Source: JABABV01 sp965222855 (GTDB lineage Bacteria; Bacillota_I; Bacilli_A; Mycoplasmatales; JABABV01). From it: a stretch of DNA of 37,957 bases. The stretch covers positions 1 through 37,957 of the forward strand of contig CBDCUL010000004.1 of the NCBI GenBank assembly GCA_965222855.1, read 5' to 3'. A program made the position numbers and the translations under genes. Shown one piece after another: positions 10,752 to 20,987 of the stretch (position 1 is the stretch's first letter; every line of letters starts with the position of its first letter). The notes under the pieces were generated by a model. That model was not told where the DNA came from. It saw only the letters and a list, made by a program, of their open reading frames with translations, and ran no database searches.

Positions 10752-11699
10752 ATGAAAATCTTTACAAGATTAAAAAAACCAACAATTGAAAATGTGGCAT
10801 TTTTAAAAGCAAACCCAATATTTGCTAAAAATTTTATTAAATATAAAATTGATAACATGATGATTAAAGATAATTTATTAAATTTATTAACAGTCATTAA
10901 TGACCATACTAATATTAAACAAAATCATTTATATAATAATTGTTTAAACACAACTAAAGGGATCCAAGTTGATGTTGTTTATAGTTATCATAAAATTGAT
11001 TTTGTTGATAAATATTGTCCGTGTTATTATTACCACTTTTTTCCTAAAAATTATTTGTATCGTGATTTTCCCGATAATAATTTAAATTTTAGTTTAAGTC
11101 ATAAAGTTAGTCCAAATGCGAAAGTTGATCAAAAGTTTTTAAAACCAACAGCAGAAAATAATGAGATTATTAATCATTTACGTAAATTTTGTAGTAAAAT
11201 TATTAGTAAAGATTGTAGAAATAGCGAGATTAAAGGATTATATATTTATGGTCCGCCAAATAGTGGAAAAACTTATATAATGAATGGTTTAGCTAATTGA
11301 TTAGCTAAACAAAATTTTAAAATTGTCTTTTTAAATTCTCTTTCTTTAGCGAATGATTTGAAATCAAGTTATAGTAAAACTAATAGTTATAATGCTGAAC
11401 CAGATAAAAAATCACTCTTAAAATTAGTTAAAATCGCCGATATTTTATTTATCGACGATTTAGGTAATGAAGATCAAAAAAGTCAATGATGACGTGATCA
11501 AATATTATTCAATGTCTTAGACTATCGTTTAAAATCTAATAAAATAACTTTTATTGGTTCTAATTTTAGTCTAGAACAATTAAAAAAATATTATACTTTT
11601 AATAATAGTTATGCTGATAATATTAAAGTGATGCGTTTGTTTGAACGAATTCAAAATTTATGTTATCCGAAATTATTAGCAAAATCTTATTCAAAATAA
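10752..11699 (+). CDS. dnaI: Primosomal protein DnaI (helicase-loader ATPase)
   Basis: DnaI is the AAA+ ATPase that loads the replicative helicase together with DnaB/DnaD. The 315-residue product has an N-terminal domain with a Cys cluster (NNC near residue 64, then YCPC near 91-94), recalling the zinc-binding domain of Bacillus DnaI but with altered spacing. The C-terminal ATPase has Walker A YGPPNSGKTY (about 168-177) and Walker B ILFIDDLGNED. A sensor/arginine-finger region follows (MRLFERI). AGGAG at 10734-10738 lies 13 bases before the ATG. That is a little far, but no in-frame alternative start exists in the gap. Read-through of TGA as Trp is needed at 11298 and 11487-11489. Confidence 0.88.
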
Positions 11700-11718
11700 C
11701 AATTCAAGGAGAATTAAC

Positions 11719-12492
11719 ATGCAACCGAAAACAGTTATTATTGGAAATTGAAAAATGAACAAAAACAACCAAGAAAGTCTTAATTTTTTAAATGACTTAA
11801 AAAAAATATTATCAAATAAAAATTTAACTTTAAGAGATAATTTAATTTTTGGAATTGCGCCAACTGCAACTAATTTCCACGTCTTTAATCAACATCAAAT
11901 TACAAACTTGAACTTAGTATCACAAAATTGTCATTTTGCGCAAAATGGTGCTTATACTGGTGAATTATCAATTAATATGTTAGGTGACTTCAACATTCAA
12001 TATGTTATTGTTGGTCATTCAGAACGTCGTCAATATTTTAATGAAACAAACCAAACTGTTAATGCTAAAATTAAAGCATTATTAGCAAATCATAAAAATC
12101 CGATTTTATGTATTGGTGAAACGCTATTACAAATGGAAGCGCATCAAACTAATGCTGTTGTTACTAAACAATTACAAGAAAGTTTAGCAGATATTACAAT
12201 TGCTGATGCGAAAAACATTATTGTTGCATATGAACCAATTTGAGCAATTGGTACTGGTAAAACAGCTACGCCAGAAATTGCTGAAAAAGTTTCTGCTAAA
12301 ATTAGATCAATTTTAGCTGAAATCTTCAACAATGAAGTTGCTTCAAATATGAGTATTCAATATGGTGGATCTGTTAAACCGAATAATATTAATCAAATTT
12401 TAGCACAGAAAAATATTAACGGTGCTTTAGTTGGTGGCGCATCATTAGACGCTCAAAGTTTTGTAGACTTAATTATAAATTCAAAGGAATAA
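11719..12492 (+). CDS. tpiA: Triosephosphate isomerase
   Basis: TpiA interconverts dihydroxyacetone phosphate and glyceraldehyde-3-phosphate in glycolysis, a main ATP source in Mollicutes. The 257-residue protein has all catalytic signatures: GNWKMN with the active-site Lys (residues 9-14), GHSERR with the electrophile His, AYEPIWAIGTG with the catalytic Glu and loop 6, and the phosphate-binding YGGSVKPNN and GALVGGASL. TGA codons at 11748 and 12241 encode the conserved Trp of these motifs, good support for code 4. A strong AAGGAG lies at 11706-11711. No other glycolytic gene is in the window, so its place between dnaI and thrS is a local arrangement. Confidence 0.97.
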
Positions 12493-12496
12493 AAAT

Positions 12497-14218
12497 ATGG
12501 AATTTTCTAATCAAGATTGAAATAATAGTGCTAGTTGCGTCTTAGCAGCAGCCATAATTAAACTCTATCCCGATACTAAAATAATCCAAAACTTTGCTAA
12601 TGAAGAAGAATTTTATTGTGATTTTAAATTTGTAACACCATTGTCACAAAATGATTTACCTAAAATTCAAAAACAAATGAAAAAAATTTGTGGTGGTGCT
12701 TATCCGATTAAAAATCAAATAAATACTGCTCAGTTAAATCAATATCAAAAAAATACTTTAATTAAAAAACCTCAATTAGTTGCTTGATCATTAGGTGAAT
12801 TAGTCACTGGTTATAGTAATATTGCTAATCAAATAACTAATACTAATTTATTGAAAAGTTATCAATTACTAGATTTATCAGGTGCTTATTTAAACAATGA
12901 TAAAAATGATATTCAAGTAACGCGAATTTATGGATTTGCTCGTCAAGACGCCCTAGCGCTAAAAGCTTATAAAGATGAATTGCAAGATCGTAAAGAACGC
13001 GACCATCGCTATATCGGTAAGCAATTAGAAATTTTTACTTTTAGTCCTTTATCAGGTAAAGGTTTTCCAATTTGATTGCCGAACGGTTTTGTAATTCGTC
13101 AAGAAATTGAAAAATTCATTAAGCAAAAAGAAGCTGAATATGATTTTACCCAAGTTTTAACACCAGCGCTTGGTTCAGTTGAATTATATAAAACTAGTGG
13201 TCATTGAAATCATTATAAAGATGATAACTATCCATTAATCGAACTTGATAAAGAACAATTAATGTTACGTCCAATGACTTGCCCACATCATTGTATTATT
13301 TATAAAATGAAAGGGCGCTCATATAAAGAATTACCGATGCGTTTAGCGGAACACGCTAAATTATATCGTTATGAGAAATCTGGTGCTTTAACAGGTCTAG
13401 AACGTGTTCGTGCGATGGTTTTAACTGATGCTCACATCTTTGCGCGCGAAGATCAAATAGTAACTGAGTTTAAACGTGCTTATAAATTAATCGATGAATC
13501 GTTAGCTGCTTTCAATATTGAAATTGATTATATTTCACTATCTTTAAGAGACCCGGCTGATAAAGAAAAATTTTATGATGATGACCAAATGTGAGATAAA
13601 GCTGAAAAAATGTTATTAAATTTATTAGAAAATGACATTAAAGTTAAATTTAAAACGATGATTGGTGAAGCAGCCTTTTATGGACCAAAATTAGATATCC
13701 AAATTAAAACTGCGATTGGTCGCGAAATTACTGTTTCAACTTTACAATTAGATTTCTTATTACCGAAAAAATTTGATTTAGAATATATTGATGCTGATGG
13801 CAAAAAGGCGCAACCAGTTATTATTCATCGTGGATTAATTGGTACATATGAGCGTTTTGTTGCTACTTTATTAGAACAAACTAAAGGGGTTCTACCATTG
13901 TGATTAGCACCTAATCAAGTTTTAATTATTCCAATTAGTCAAAATATTAAACATTTAGAATATGCAAAAGCTGTTAAAAAAAGTTTATTACAAATTGGAC
14001 TACGCGCTAAAATCGATGATCGCGTTGAGCGTTTGAGTTATAAAATGCGTCAAGCACAACAAAATAAAGTTCCAGTTCAATTTATTATTGGTGATAGTGA
14101 AGTTGCTAACGAGACAATTAGTTATCGTAAATATGCTAAAAACGAAACGCATGTTGCTAGTTTAAATGATGTAATTAATTTAATGAAAAGTGCGATTGAT
14201 AAAAAATGCCAATTTTAA
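12497..14218 (+). CDS. thrS: Threonyl-tRNA synthetase with reduced, probably editing-dead N-terminus
   Basis: ThrS charges tRNA-Thr. It is 573 residues, shorter than the usual 640 or so, because the N-terminal TGS domain is missing. The protein begins directly in the N2 editing domain. That domain is present but its active site is gone: the HxxxH motif reads NNSASC (residues 9-14), and the CRGPH motif is replaced around residues 106-110. The catalytic core is intact, with RPMTCPHHC (zinc Cys), DAHIFAR (zinc His), IIHRGLIGTYERF (motif 3 and zinc His) and a C-terminal anticodon-binding domain. AAAGGA at the end of tpiA serves the ATG. Mischarging of serine would be expected unless another factor corrects it. 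Confidence 0.95.
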
Positions 14219-14925
14219 TCGATATTGGTAATAGTTTTATTAAACTATCATCTAGTCAAAAAAACAGCTTAATATATCAAGTGAAACTAGATTTAAAAAA
14301 TCAAAATAATGTTAAGAATGAAATTAATGCTGTGATTGAAAAAATCACGACAAATTCACCAAACAAATTAATGATTTGTTCAGTTAACTTAGAATGAAAC
14401 AACATTTTAAAACCGTTGTTTGATTCTTATGACCCAATTTGAATAACACTTGATCATTTCTCAAATTTAAACTTTAATCATATTCAGGAAATTGGCCTAG
14501 ATTTATTATCTTTAGGTAATGGTTTAACAGGAAATAATAATACTTTAATTATTTCCTTTGGCACTGCAACAACTTTTAGTTTATGAAATAAAAAAGTTTT
14601 AATTGGTGTCAACATTAGTTTGGGACCGTGAAATGCTTATCATTTATTATTAAAAAAAGCTTCTTTAATTAATACTAAATTAAATTTTATGCAACCTAAA
14701 TTAAATATTTTAGGTTCAAATACTGCTGATGCGGTTGCGATTGGTGCTTTTAAAGGCCATGCTTTAATGGTTGAAGCGATGATTGTTAAAATTAAAGCAA
14801 CTTATCAAGTTGATGACGTTATTTTAACTGGTGGCGGGCTTGATAATATTATTAATAATTTAGAAAATTCCTATAAAATTAATAAACATTTATTGTTTGA
14901 GGGAATGTCAAAAATAAAAAAATAA
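14206..14925 (+). CDS. coaX: Type III pantothenate kinase
   Basis: CoaX phosphorylates pantothenate, the first step of CoA synthesis, using the ASKHA fold. The 239-residue protein shows the phosphate-1 motif LIDIGNSFIKLS (residues 4-15), the phosphate-2 motif SFGTATTFS near 14555-14580 and the downstream NTADAVAIGAF and LTGGGLD motifs. TGA codons (for example 14395 and 14440) encode Trp. The ATG lies 13 bases inside the end of thrS with no strong ribosome site, so translation is probably coupled. A 13-bp hairpin follows the stop. Type III kinases have weak overall conservation, but this motif order is distinctive. Confidence 0.85.
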
Positions 14926-14946
14926 CTACAAAATAGTTATTTTTTT
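14916..14946 (+). terminator. Hairpin terminator after coaX
   Basis: An inverted repeat AAAAAAATAACTA (14916-14928) pairs with TAGTTATTTTTTT (14934-14946) across a CAAAA loop. The 3' arm is itself the T tract. The stem begins within the last codons of coaX. It marks the end of the tpiA-thrS-coaX unit before the exporter gene. Confidence 0.7.
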
Positions 14947-14992
14947 ATTTTAAAAAAGGATTTTGACCAAAAACCCAAGATAAAATAATTGG

Positions 14993-17044
14993 GTGGTACT
15001 TTTGCGTATTGAAAAACAAAACGAAATTAATGAATGTGGTTTATTAGTAATCCAAGCTTTGCACAAATTTTATTTTGCTAAAAAATTAAGTTTAAACTAT
15101 TTGAATAGTTTAACGTCGTTAAGCGCTGTTGGATTGTCATTAAGTCAAATGGTTGAACTTGGAGGAACTTGTGGTATCAAGTTAACATTTTATGAAATGG
15201 AAAAAGATGAATTTAGTGAATACAAAATCTTAAATCCAATAATCGCTTTAGTGAAAGAACCAATAACTAATTTACAACATTTTGTAATTATTTATAAAAA
15301 AACTACGAAATATATTTATTATTGTGATTCGCAAACAGGAGATAATCATAAAGCTATTTATGATGATTCTTTTTATCGATCATTATCATTTATTTTTGCA
15401 TCAACTCATAAAGATAATTATAATTTTAAATCAAAAAACATTAGTAATAGTGTCATTGATTTTATGAAAAGTGAGTCACATAATTTAATTTTATTATTTT
15501 TAATTAATAGTACTTTTATTTTTTTAACAATTATTAGTTCGCTTTTTAGTAAAGTGTTAGTAGATTATTTATTTGTAAATAAAATTTTTATTGATATTTT
15601 AATCGTTATTTTATTTTTTATTATTATTAATTTCTTTAAAATATTAATTGATTTTATCCAAAATAACATTTTAAAGAAAGTCTTATTAAATTTTAGTTAT
15701 TCTTTATCGGAGCAAGTTTTATTAAACATTAATCAAAAGCCATATAAGTTTTATTATCATTATAATAAAACTAGTGTGATCCAAAAAACGCAATTAATTC
15801 AAAGCGTTAGTAATTTTATAGTAATTAAAATTACTAAATTATTTTACAATATTTTTATCTTAGTCACGATTTTAACTTTATTATTATTTCTTTTTAATCA
15901 AGTTGCAATTTTACTTTTTGGTTTAATTTTACTTTTAATTTTAATTAATTATTATTTTAATTTAATTAATAAACCATGACAAATTAAACAGTTAGAATTT
16001 GCCCAAATTGAGCTTGGTAATCGTTTAAAATTAATCGAACAAATGGCCAATTTAAAAACAGCAAATAAAGCAGTTTATTTTAAAAAAATTTGAAAAAGTA
16101 GTTATTTAAAATTACAAAATTATCATTTTAATATTTTTAATAATGTTAATGCGCAAACTTTATTTAACAGCTCTTTACGAATCATTATTAATTTTGGTTT
16201 AATTGCAATTATTATTTTATTTGCTTTTCAAGCGCATGCTCATTTAAGTTTCATTATTATGATGATGTCAATTTTAACTTTAATTTGAGGACCAACATTT
16301 TTTATTAGTAATTTTATTTCTGATTTTAGTGAAGATAAAAATAATTTTTATAACTTATTAAAAATTTTAAATTATCAAAATGAAAAAATTTCTGAAGTCG
16401 GTATTGAATTTAATATTATTAAAGATGTTAAACTTACTAATTTAAATTTTCGTTATCATAATCAAATAATTTTTACAGATTTTAATTTAAATATTACTAA
16501 TAATAGCGTTATAACTGGTGCTAATGGTAGTGGGAAATCAACTTTATTACGTTTGTTGGCAACTTATGAAATTAGTGAAAATATTTTATTAAATAATCAA
16601 AAATTTTCACTAATTAATATTACAGCTTATCGTAAAAATATTATTTTATTTACGAATGAAGAATCTTTTATTGAAGAATTGATTACTAATTTAAAAATTA
16701 ATAGTAAAAATAAATTTTGAATCAATTTATTTGATAAATATCATTTTTGATTAATTTTTAAAAAACTCAATATTCAAATTGAGCAAATTACAATAACTAA
16801 TTATCAATTTTTATCTTTAGGTCAAAAACAAGTTCTTAATTTTTTAATTTTATTTAAACAAAAATATCTCTTAATTTTAATTGATGAATTATTAAGTAAT
16901 GTTAATCATAAAATTTGTAAAATATTATTTCGAATTTTAACTGATTATCAAACAACAGCACTAATTATTGCAATTAGTCATAATTACATAAATTTTCCAC
17001 AATCATATAAATTAATAAATATAGGTGATCACAACAATGTCTAG
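14993..17044 (+). CDS. Peptidase-containing ABC exporter (C39, bacteriocin/lactococcin type)
   Basis: PCAT exporters cleave a leader peptide with an N-terminal C39 protease and export the rest. The 683-residue product has all three parts. The protease has Cys15 (NECG), His96 (LQHFVIIY) and Asp112 (CDSQTG), so the triad is intact. A membrane domain (about 155-440) follows. The ATPase has Walker A TGANGSGKST (508-517), an altered signature LSLGQ (607-611, usually LSGGQ), Walker B LILIDE (about 627-632) and an H-loop His663. TGA codons encode Trp. No ATG fits: GTG at 14993, or TTG at 15002 behind GGTGG, must be the start. It precedes a small membrane protein and ybeY. From memory, M. genitalium has the same order (MG390-MG387). 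The substrate is unknown. Confidence 0.88.
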
Positions 17045-17414
17045 TACTTCTAAATTTTATAAAGTTTTTATCCTAGTCATAATTTTAGCAATTAATACTA
17101 TTGTTTTGGCAATGGGTTTGTTAATTCATTGTAAAAATATATACAATACTTTTATTGAAATGGATAGTAATAATAACGTCTATTTAGTTTGTGATGATAG
17201 CCATTTATATACATTTACAAAGAAGAATAGTTTAGAAATTCTTTTAGTAAATAAAAATATTTTGATTACAACTCATTTGGGTGCTTATCATAGAGATAAA
17301 AATAACGAATATTATGTTATCATATATGTTAATCGTAAATACTTATTAACTGACACTACAATACCAGTAAAAGTTATTTATGATAATAAAATTTTATTTA
17401 AAGTTTTATTTTAA
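17037..17414 (+). CDS. Small single-pass membrane protein linked to the C39 exporter
   Basis: This 125-residue protein has no name that I can support. Residues 9-31 (FILVIILAINTIVLAMGLL) form one membrane segment. The short basic N-terminus suggests N-in topology, so about 90 residues lie outside the cell, with alternating beta-strand-like stretches rich in Tyr, Val, Ile and Asn. There is no Gly-Gly leader typical of a PCAT substrate and no lipobox. AGGTGA at 17023-17028 gives an eight-base spacing to ATG 17037, and the start overlaps the exporter stop by eight bases. Tight coupling makes it a candidate exporter partner, perhaps a minimal accessory protein. A membrane-anchored immunity role is an alternative. 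Confidence 0.75.
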   Translation: MSSTSKFYKVFILVIILAINTIVLAMGLLIHCKNIYNTFIEMDSNNNVYLVCDDSHLYTFTKKNSLEILLVNKNILITTHLGAYHRDKNNEYYVIIYVNRKYLLTDTTIPVKVIYDNKILFKVLF

Positions 17415-17431
17415 ATAAGATGGAGATTAAT

Positions 17432-17887
17432 ATGATTTTAGAAATTCATAGTAATATTAATTATGATATTACTCAAGCTCGTAAAGATTTTAAAGATATT
17501 GTAAATCAAGCGATTGTTATCTTAAAATTAAAATCTAATTTAGAAATTTCGGTTCTTTTTGTTAGTGATGCAGAAATTGCACTAATTAATAAAAAATATC
17601 GCAATATTAATAAATCAACTAACGTTATTAGTTTTGCTTTTGAAGATAACAAAGATGATATCGAAAAAAATATTGGCATTAGAGTTTTAGGCGATATTAT
17701 TATTGCTCCACATTATTGTATAAAAATCGCTCAAAAATTACAGCATTCTGAAAGAAGAGAAATTGCTTTTGTGTTTACGCATGGTCTATTACATCTTTTG
17801 GGATTTGATCATATCGAAAGTGATGATTGAGATGAAATGGTTAATTATGAAAAAACCATTTTAAAACAATTAGGTATTAGGAGTTAA
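17432..17887 (+). CDS. ybeY: Endoribonuclease YbeY
   Basis: YbeY is a zinc-dependent endoribonuclease that matures the 3' end of 16S rRNA and takes part in ribosome quality control. The 151-residue protein carries the diagnostic zinc motif HGLLHLLGFDH (17780-17812), preceded by the STNVISFAFE and LGDIIIAP strands. GGAG at 17421-17424 favours the ATG at 17432 over the in-frame ATG at 17420, which lies on the ribosome site. A TGA at 17828 encodes Trp. The gene sits upstream of dgkA, cdd and era, the common Firmicutes order, and its last codons carry the AGGAG for dgkA. Confidence 0.93.
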
Positions 17888-17890
17888 CAT

Positions 17891-18259
17891 ATGAAAATCA
17901 GTAAAAAACTAATTAAGAAATTTTTTTCGGCAATTAATGGCCTTTTCATAATGTTGCGTGAAGAAAAATCAATTATCGTTCATTTTTTATTTACAGCTAT
18001 TGTAATTGCATTAGGATTATGATTAAATATATCAAACACTCATTGAGCAATTTTAATTTTAACTTGTTCTTTTGTAATTGGTTTAGAAATTATCAATAGT
18101 GGAATTGAAAATTTAGTTGATATGATATCTTTTAAATATAATTTAAAAGCTAAAAAAATCAAAGATATAATGGCTGCTGCAGTTTTTATAAGTAGTCTTT
18201 TTGCTTTGGTTATCGGATTTATTATTTTAATACCTTATTTATTAGAAAAAATGAATTAA
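17891..18259 (+). CDS. dgkA: DgkA-family lipid kinase (undecaprenol or diacylglycerol kinase)
   Basis: This 122-residue integral membrane kinase belongs to the DgkA family. Conserved features are the early acidic loop REEKS, the segment LEIINSGIENLVD with the catalytic Glu and Asn, and AKKIKDIMAAAV near 18150-18180. Three membrane helices are visible. In Gram-positives the enzyme acts on undecaprenol rather than diacylglycerol. A wall-less Mollicute has no peptidoglycan cycle, so the substrate here is open. AGGAG at 17879-17883 inside ybeY precedes the start by seven bases. It belongs to the ybeY-dgkA-cdd-era run. Confidence 0.85.
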
Positions 18260-18276
18260 CAAGGAGAAATTTAAAA

Positions 18277-18696
18277 ATGCATAAAAAAAATTTAGAAATG
18301 TTTAATCGTTTATTAAGTTTAAAAGAAAATTCACATTCTGTATATTCAAACTATTGAGTAGCTTGTATTGTCGTTGCTGACAATGGTCAATCATTTAATG
18401 GTGTGAACGTTGAGAATGCTGCATATGGTGATACAATTTGTGCTGAACGAAGTGCTTTAGTTAGTGCTGTTTCAAACGGTTGTAAACCAAAAACAATTAA
18501 AGAACTACATTTAACAAGTAAAAATCCTGGATTCGGTGGCGGTCCTTGTGGGTCATGTCGACAAGTAATATCAGAAATATTACACCCTGAAGGTAAAATT
18601 TATAATTATAATGCTCAAGGCGAATATGAAACATATACAATTAAAGATATTTTACCTTATGCATTTACTGGTAAAAGTTTAAATGAAGCTAAATAA
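18277..18696 (+). CDS. cdd: Cytidine deaminase
   Basis: Cdd deaminates cytidine and deoxycytidine in nucleoside salvage, important in organisms that import nucleosides. The 139-residue protein has the zinc signature CAERSAL (the Cys-Ala-Glu with catalytic Glu, near 18440-18460) and the second zinc motif PCGSCRQVI near 18544-18570. NVENAAYG matches the substrate-binding NVENA motif. AAGGAG at 18260-18265 gives a clear ribosome site. The end overlaps era by 14 bases. One TGA at 18356 encodes Trp. Confidence 0.95.
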
Positions 18697-19579
18697 ATCA
18701 GGATTTGTCGCAATTATTGGTCGTCCCAATGTTGGAAAATCAACTTTTTTAAATTTGATTATTGCTACTAAAATAGCAATTGTAACAAACAAACCACAAA
18801 CTACTAGAAATGCCATTAAAGGAATTTATAATGATGATCGTGGGCAACTTGTTTTTATGGATACTCCAGGGATTCATAAAAATCGCCACGAACTTGGTAA
18901 CCGTTTAAATAACATTGCATGAGGTTCACTAAAAAGCGCTGATCGAATTTTATGATTTATGCCTGCTAATGAATTTATTGGCGATTTTGCATTTAAAATT
19001 AGAGATTACTTTTTAGAAAAACGTAAGAAATTGCTAGCAATTTTAACAATCGTTATTACTAAAAGCGATACAGTAACACCGGCTGCTTTAGTTGCCAAAA
19101 TAGAAGCTATTAAAAAATTTATTAAAATTGATTTACCAATGATTGCTATTAGTGCGCAAACTAATCATAATATCGAACAATTAAAAAGCGATATTTTTGA
19201 AAATATGCCCGTTGGTGAAAAATATTATGGTGAAGACCAATTAACTGATGTTAATAATAAATTTATTGCTCAAGAAATTATTCGCGAAACAATTATTGAA
19301 AAAACTCGTGAAGAAATTCCTTATAGTGTCGCAATTGAAATAAATACTTTTTCAAATGAAGAAGATTATTTATTTGTTGAGGCTAACATTATTGTTGAGC
19401 GCGATAGTCAAAAAGCTATCATTATCGGTAAAGGTGGAACCAATGTTAAAAGCATTGGAATTGACTCACGTATGAAATTAACTGCTTTTTTTGAAAAAAA
19501 GACAACTTTAAAATTGTTTGTTAAAGTAGCTAAGAACTGAAGAAACAACGAAAGTAAATTAAATCAATTTGGTTATTAA
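18683..19579 (+). CDS. era: GTPase Era
   Basis: Era binds 16S rRNA and assists 30S assembly. The 298-residue protein has G1 GRPNVGKST (13-21), a switch segment KPQTTRNAIKG, G3 DTPG (60-63) and a C-terminal KH domain with GKGGTNVKSIG. The G4 motif reads TKSD (126-129), where most Era proteins have NKxD. Thr at this place is tolerated in several GTPase families, but it is a deviation. The ATG lies 14 bases inside cdd with only a weak ribosome site, so coupling is likely. TGA codons at 18920, 18953 and 19538 encode Trp. It follows cdd and precedes glyQS, a known Gram-positive order. Confidence 0.95.
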
Positions 19580-19589
19580 GGACAAAAAT

Positions 19590-20987
19590 ATGAATAAGAA
19601 AAAACATGAAGAAATGATTACCTTTTTACAAACAAGTGGTTTTGTTTTTCCAGGCAGTGAAATTTATGGGGGATTATCTAACAGTTGAGATTATGGCCCA
19701 TTAGGCGTTGCTTTACAAAGAAATATCAAAAATTTGTGATGAAATCATTTTGTTGATTTTGAAGCTAATAACTTAGGTTTAAATAGTTCAATTTTAATGA
19801 ACAATAAAGTTTGAAAATCATCTGGTCATATTGATAATTTTAATGATCCTTTAATTGATTGTAAAGAATGTCATAGTCGATTTCGTGCTGATAAAATTTT
19901 AGCAGAATTTGATGATAGCATTAATTGAGAAAATTTTACTAATGAGGAATTAACAAATAAAATTAAAACATTAGATATTAAATGTCAAAAATGTCAAAAA
20001 GCTAATTTTACTGATGTACGTAATTTTCAACTAATGTTTTCAACACAATTAGGAATTTTAGAAGGTAATAAATCAACGATTTATTTACGACCAGAAACAG
20101 CACAAGGAATTTTTATTAATTTTAAAAATGTCTATCGCACAATGCGTAAAAAGTTACCTTTTGGTGTTGGTCAAATTGGGAAAGTATTTCGTAACGAAAT
20201 TACGCCTGGTAATTTTATTTTTAGAACTAGAGAATTTGAACAAATGGAATTAGAATATTTTTGTTTAACTAATGAAGTTGACCAATGATATAACTATTAT
20301 CTTGATAAATGTTATAAATTCTTAACAGAAACGCTAGAAGTTCAAAAAGATAACTTAAAAATTAGACAACATTCAGTTGATGAATTAGCCCATTATTCTA
20401 CTAAAACTAGTGATATAGAATACAATTTCCACTTTGGTTGAGGTGAATTATGAGGGATTGCTCATCGTGGTAATTTTGATTTAGTTCAACATCAAAATAA
20501 TGCTGATAGTGATCTGTATTATTTTGATCAAATCAATAACGTCAAAGTATTGCCAGAAATCATCGAACCATCAGTTGGAGTTGATCGTTTAGTATTGACT
20601 GTCTTAACTGATGCTTATGGGATTGAACAAATTGATGAAAAAAATACTAGAATTCTTTTAAAAATTGCTTATGATTTAGCACCATATAAAATTGCGATTA
20701 TGCCACTAGTTAAAAAAAATGCAATTGGAGCTATCAAAATTTATCAAGAATTGCTAACTAGTGGTATTGTTGCTACTTACGATCAAACCGCCTCAATCGG
20801 TAAGCGTTATCGTCGACAAGACGCAATTGGAACGCCTTGAGTCGTTACTTTTGATTATGATAGTGAAACTGATCAAACAGTGACAATTAGACATCGTGAT
20901 ACAATGAAACAAAAAAGAATTAAAATTAGTGAAATTAAATCATATTTGACTAAACAAAAATTTAGTCAATTGGCTAATAATGAATAA
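19590..20987 (+). CDS. glyQS: Glycyl-tRNA synthetase, dimeric (alpha2) type
   Basis: GlyQS charges tRNA-Gly. At 465 residues it is the single-chain eukaryal/archaeal-type enzyme also found in Mollicutes and several Gram-positives. Class II motifs are clear: GFVFPGSEIYGG at the start, motif 2 around FRNEITPGNFIFRTREFEQME, motif 3 EPSVGVDRLV, and a C-terminal anticodon-binding domain. An insertion carrying CKEC and CQKC (about 19860 and 19983) looks like a zinc ribbon. AAGGA at 19577-19581 serves the start. Trp is coded by TGA many times, including the conserved SNSWDYGPLG. The last eight bases overlap the start of dnaG. Confidence 0.96.

Noticed and set aside
17037..17414. The small protein after the exporter as its peptide substrate
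   Set aside because: It has an N-terminal membrane segment and no Gly-Gly leader end, and it is large for a PCAT cargo. A partner role fits better.
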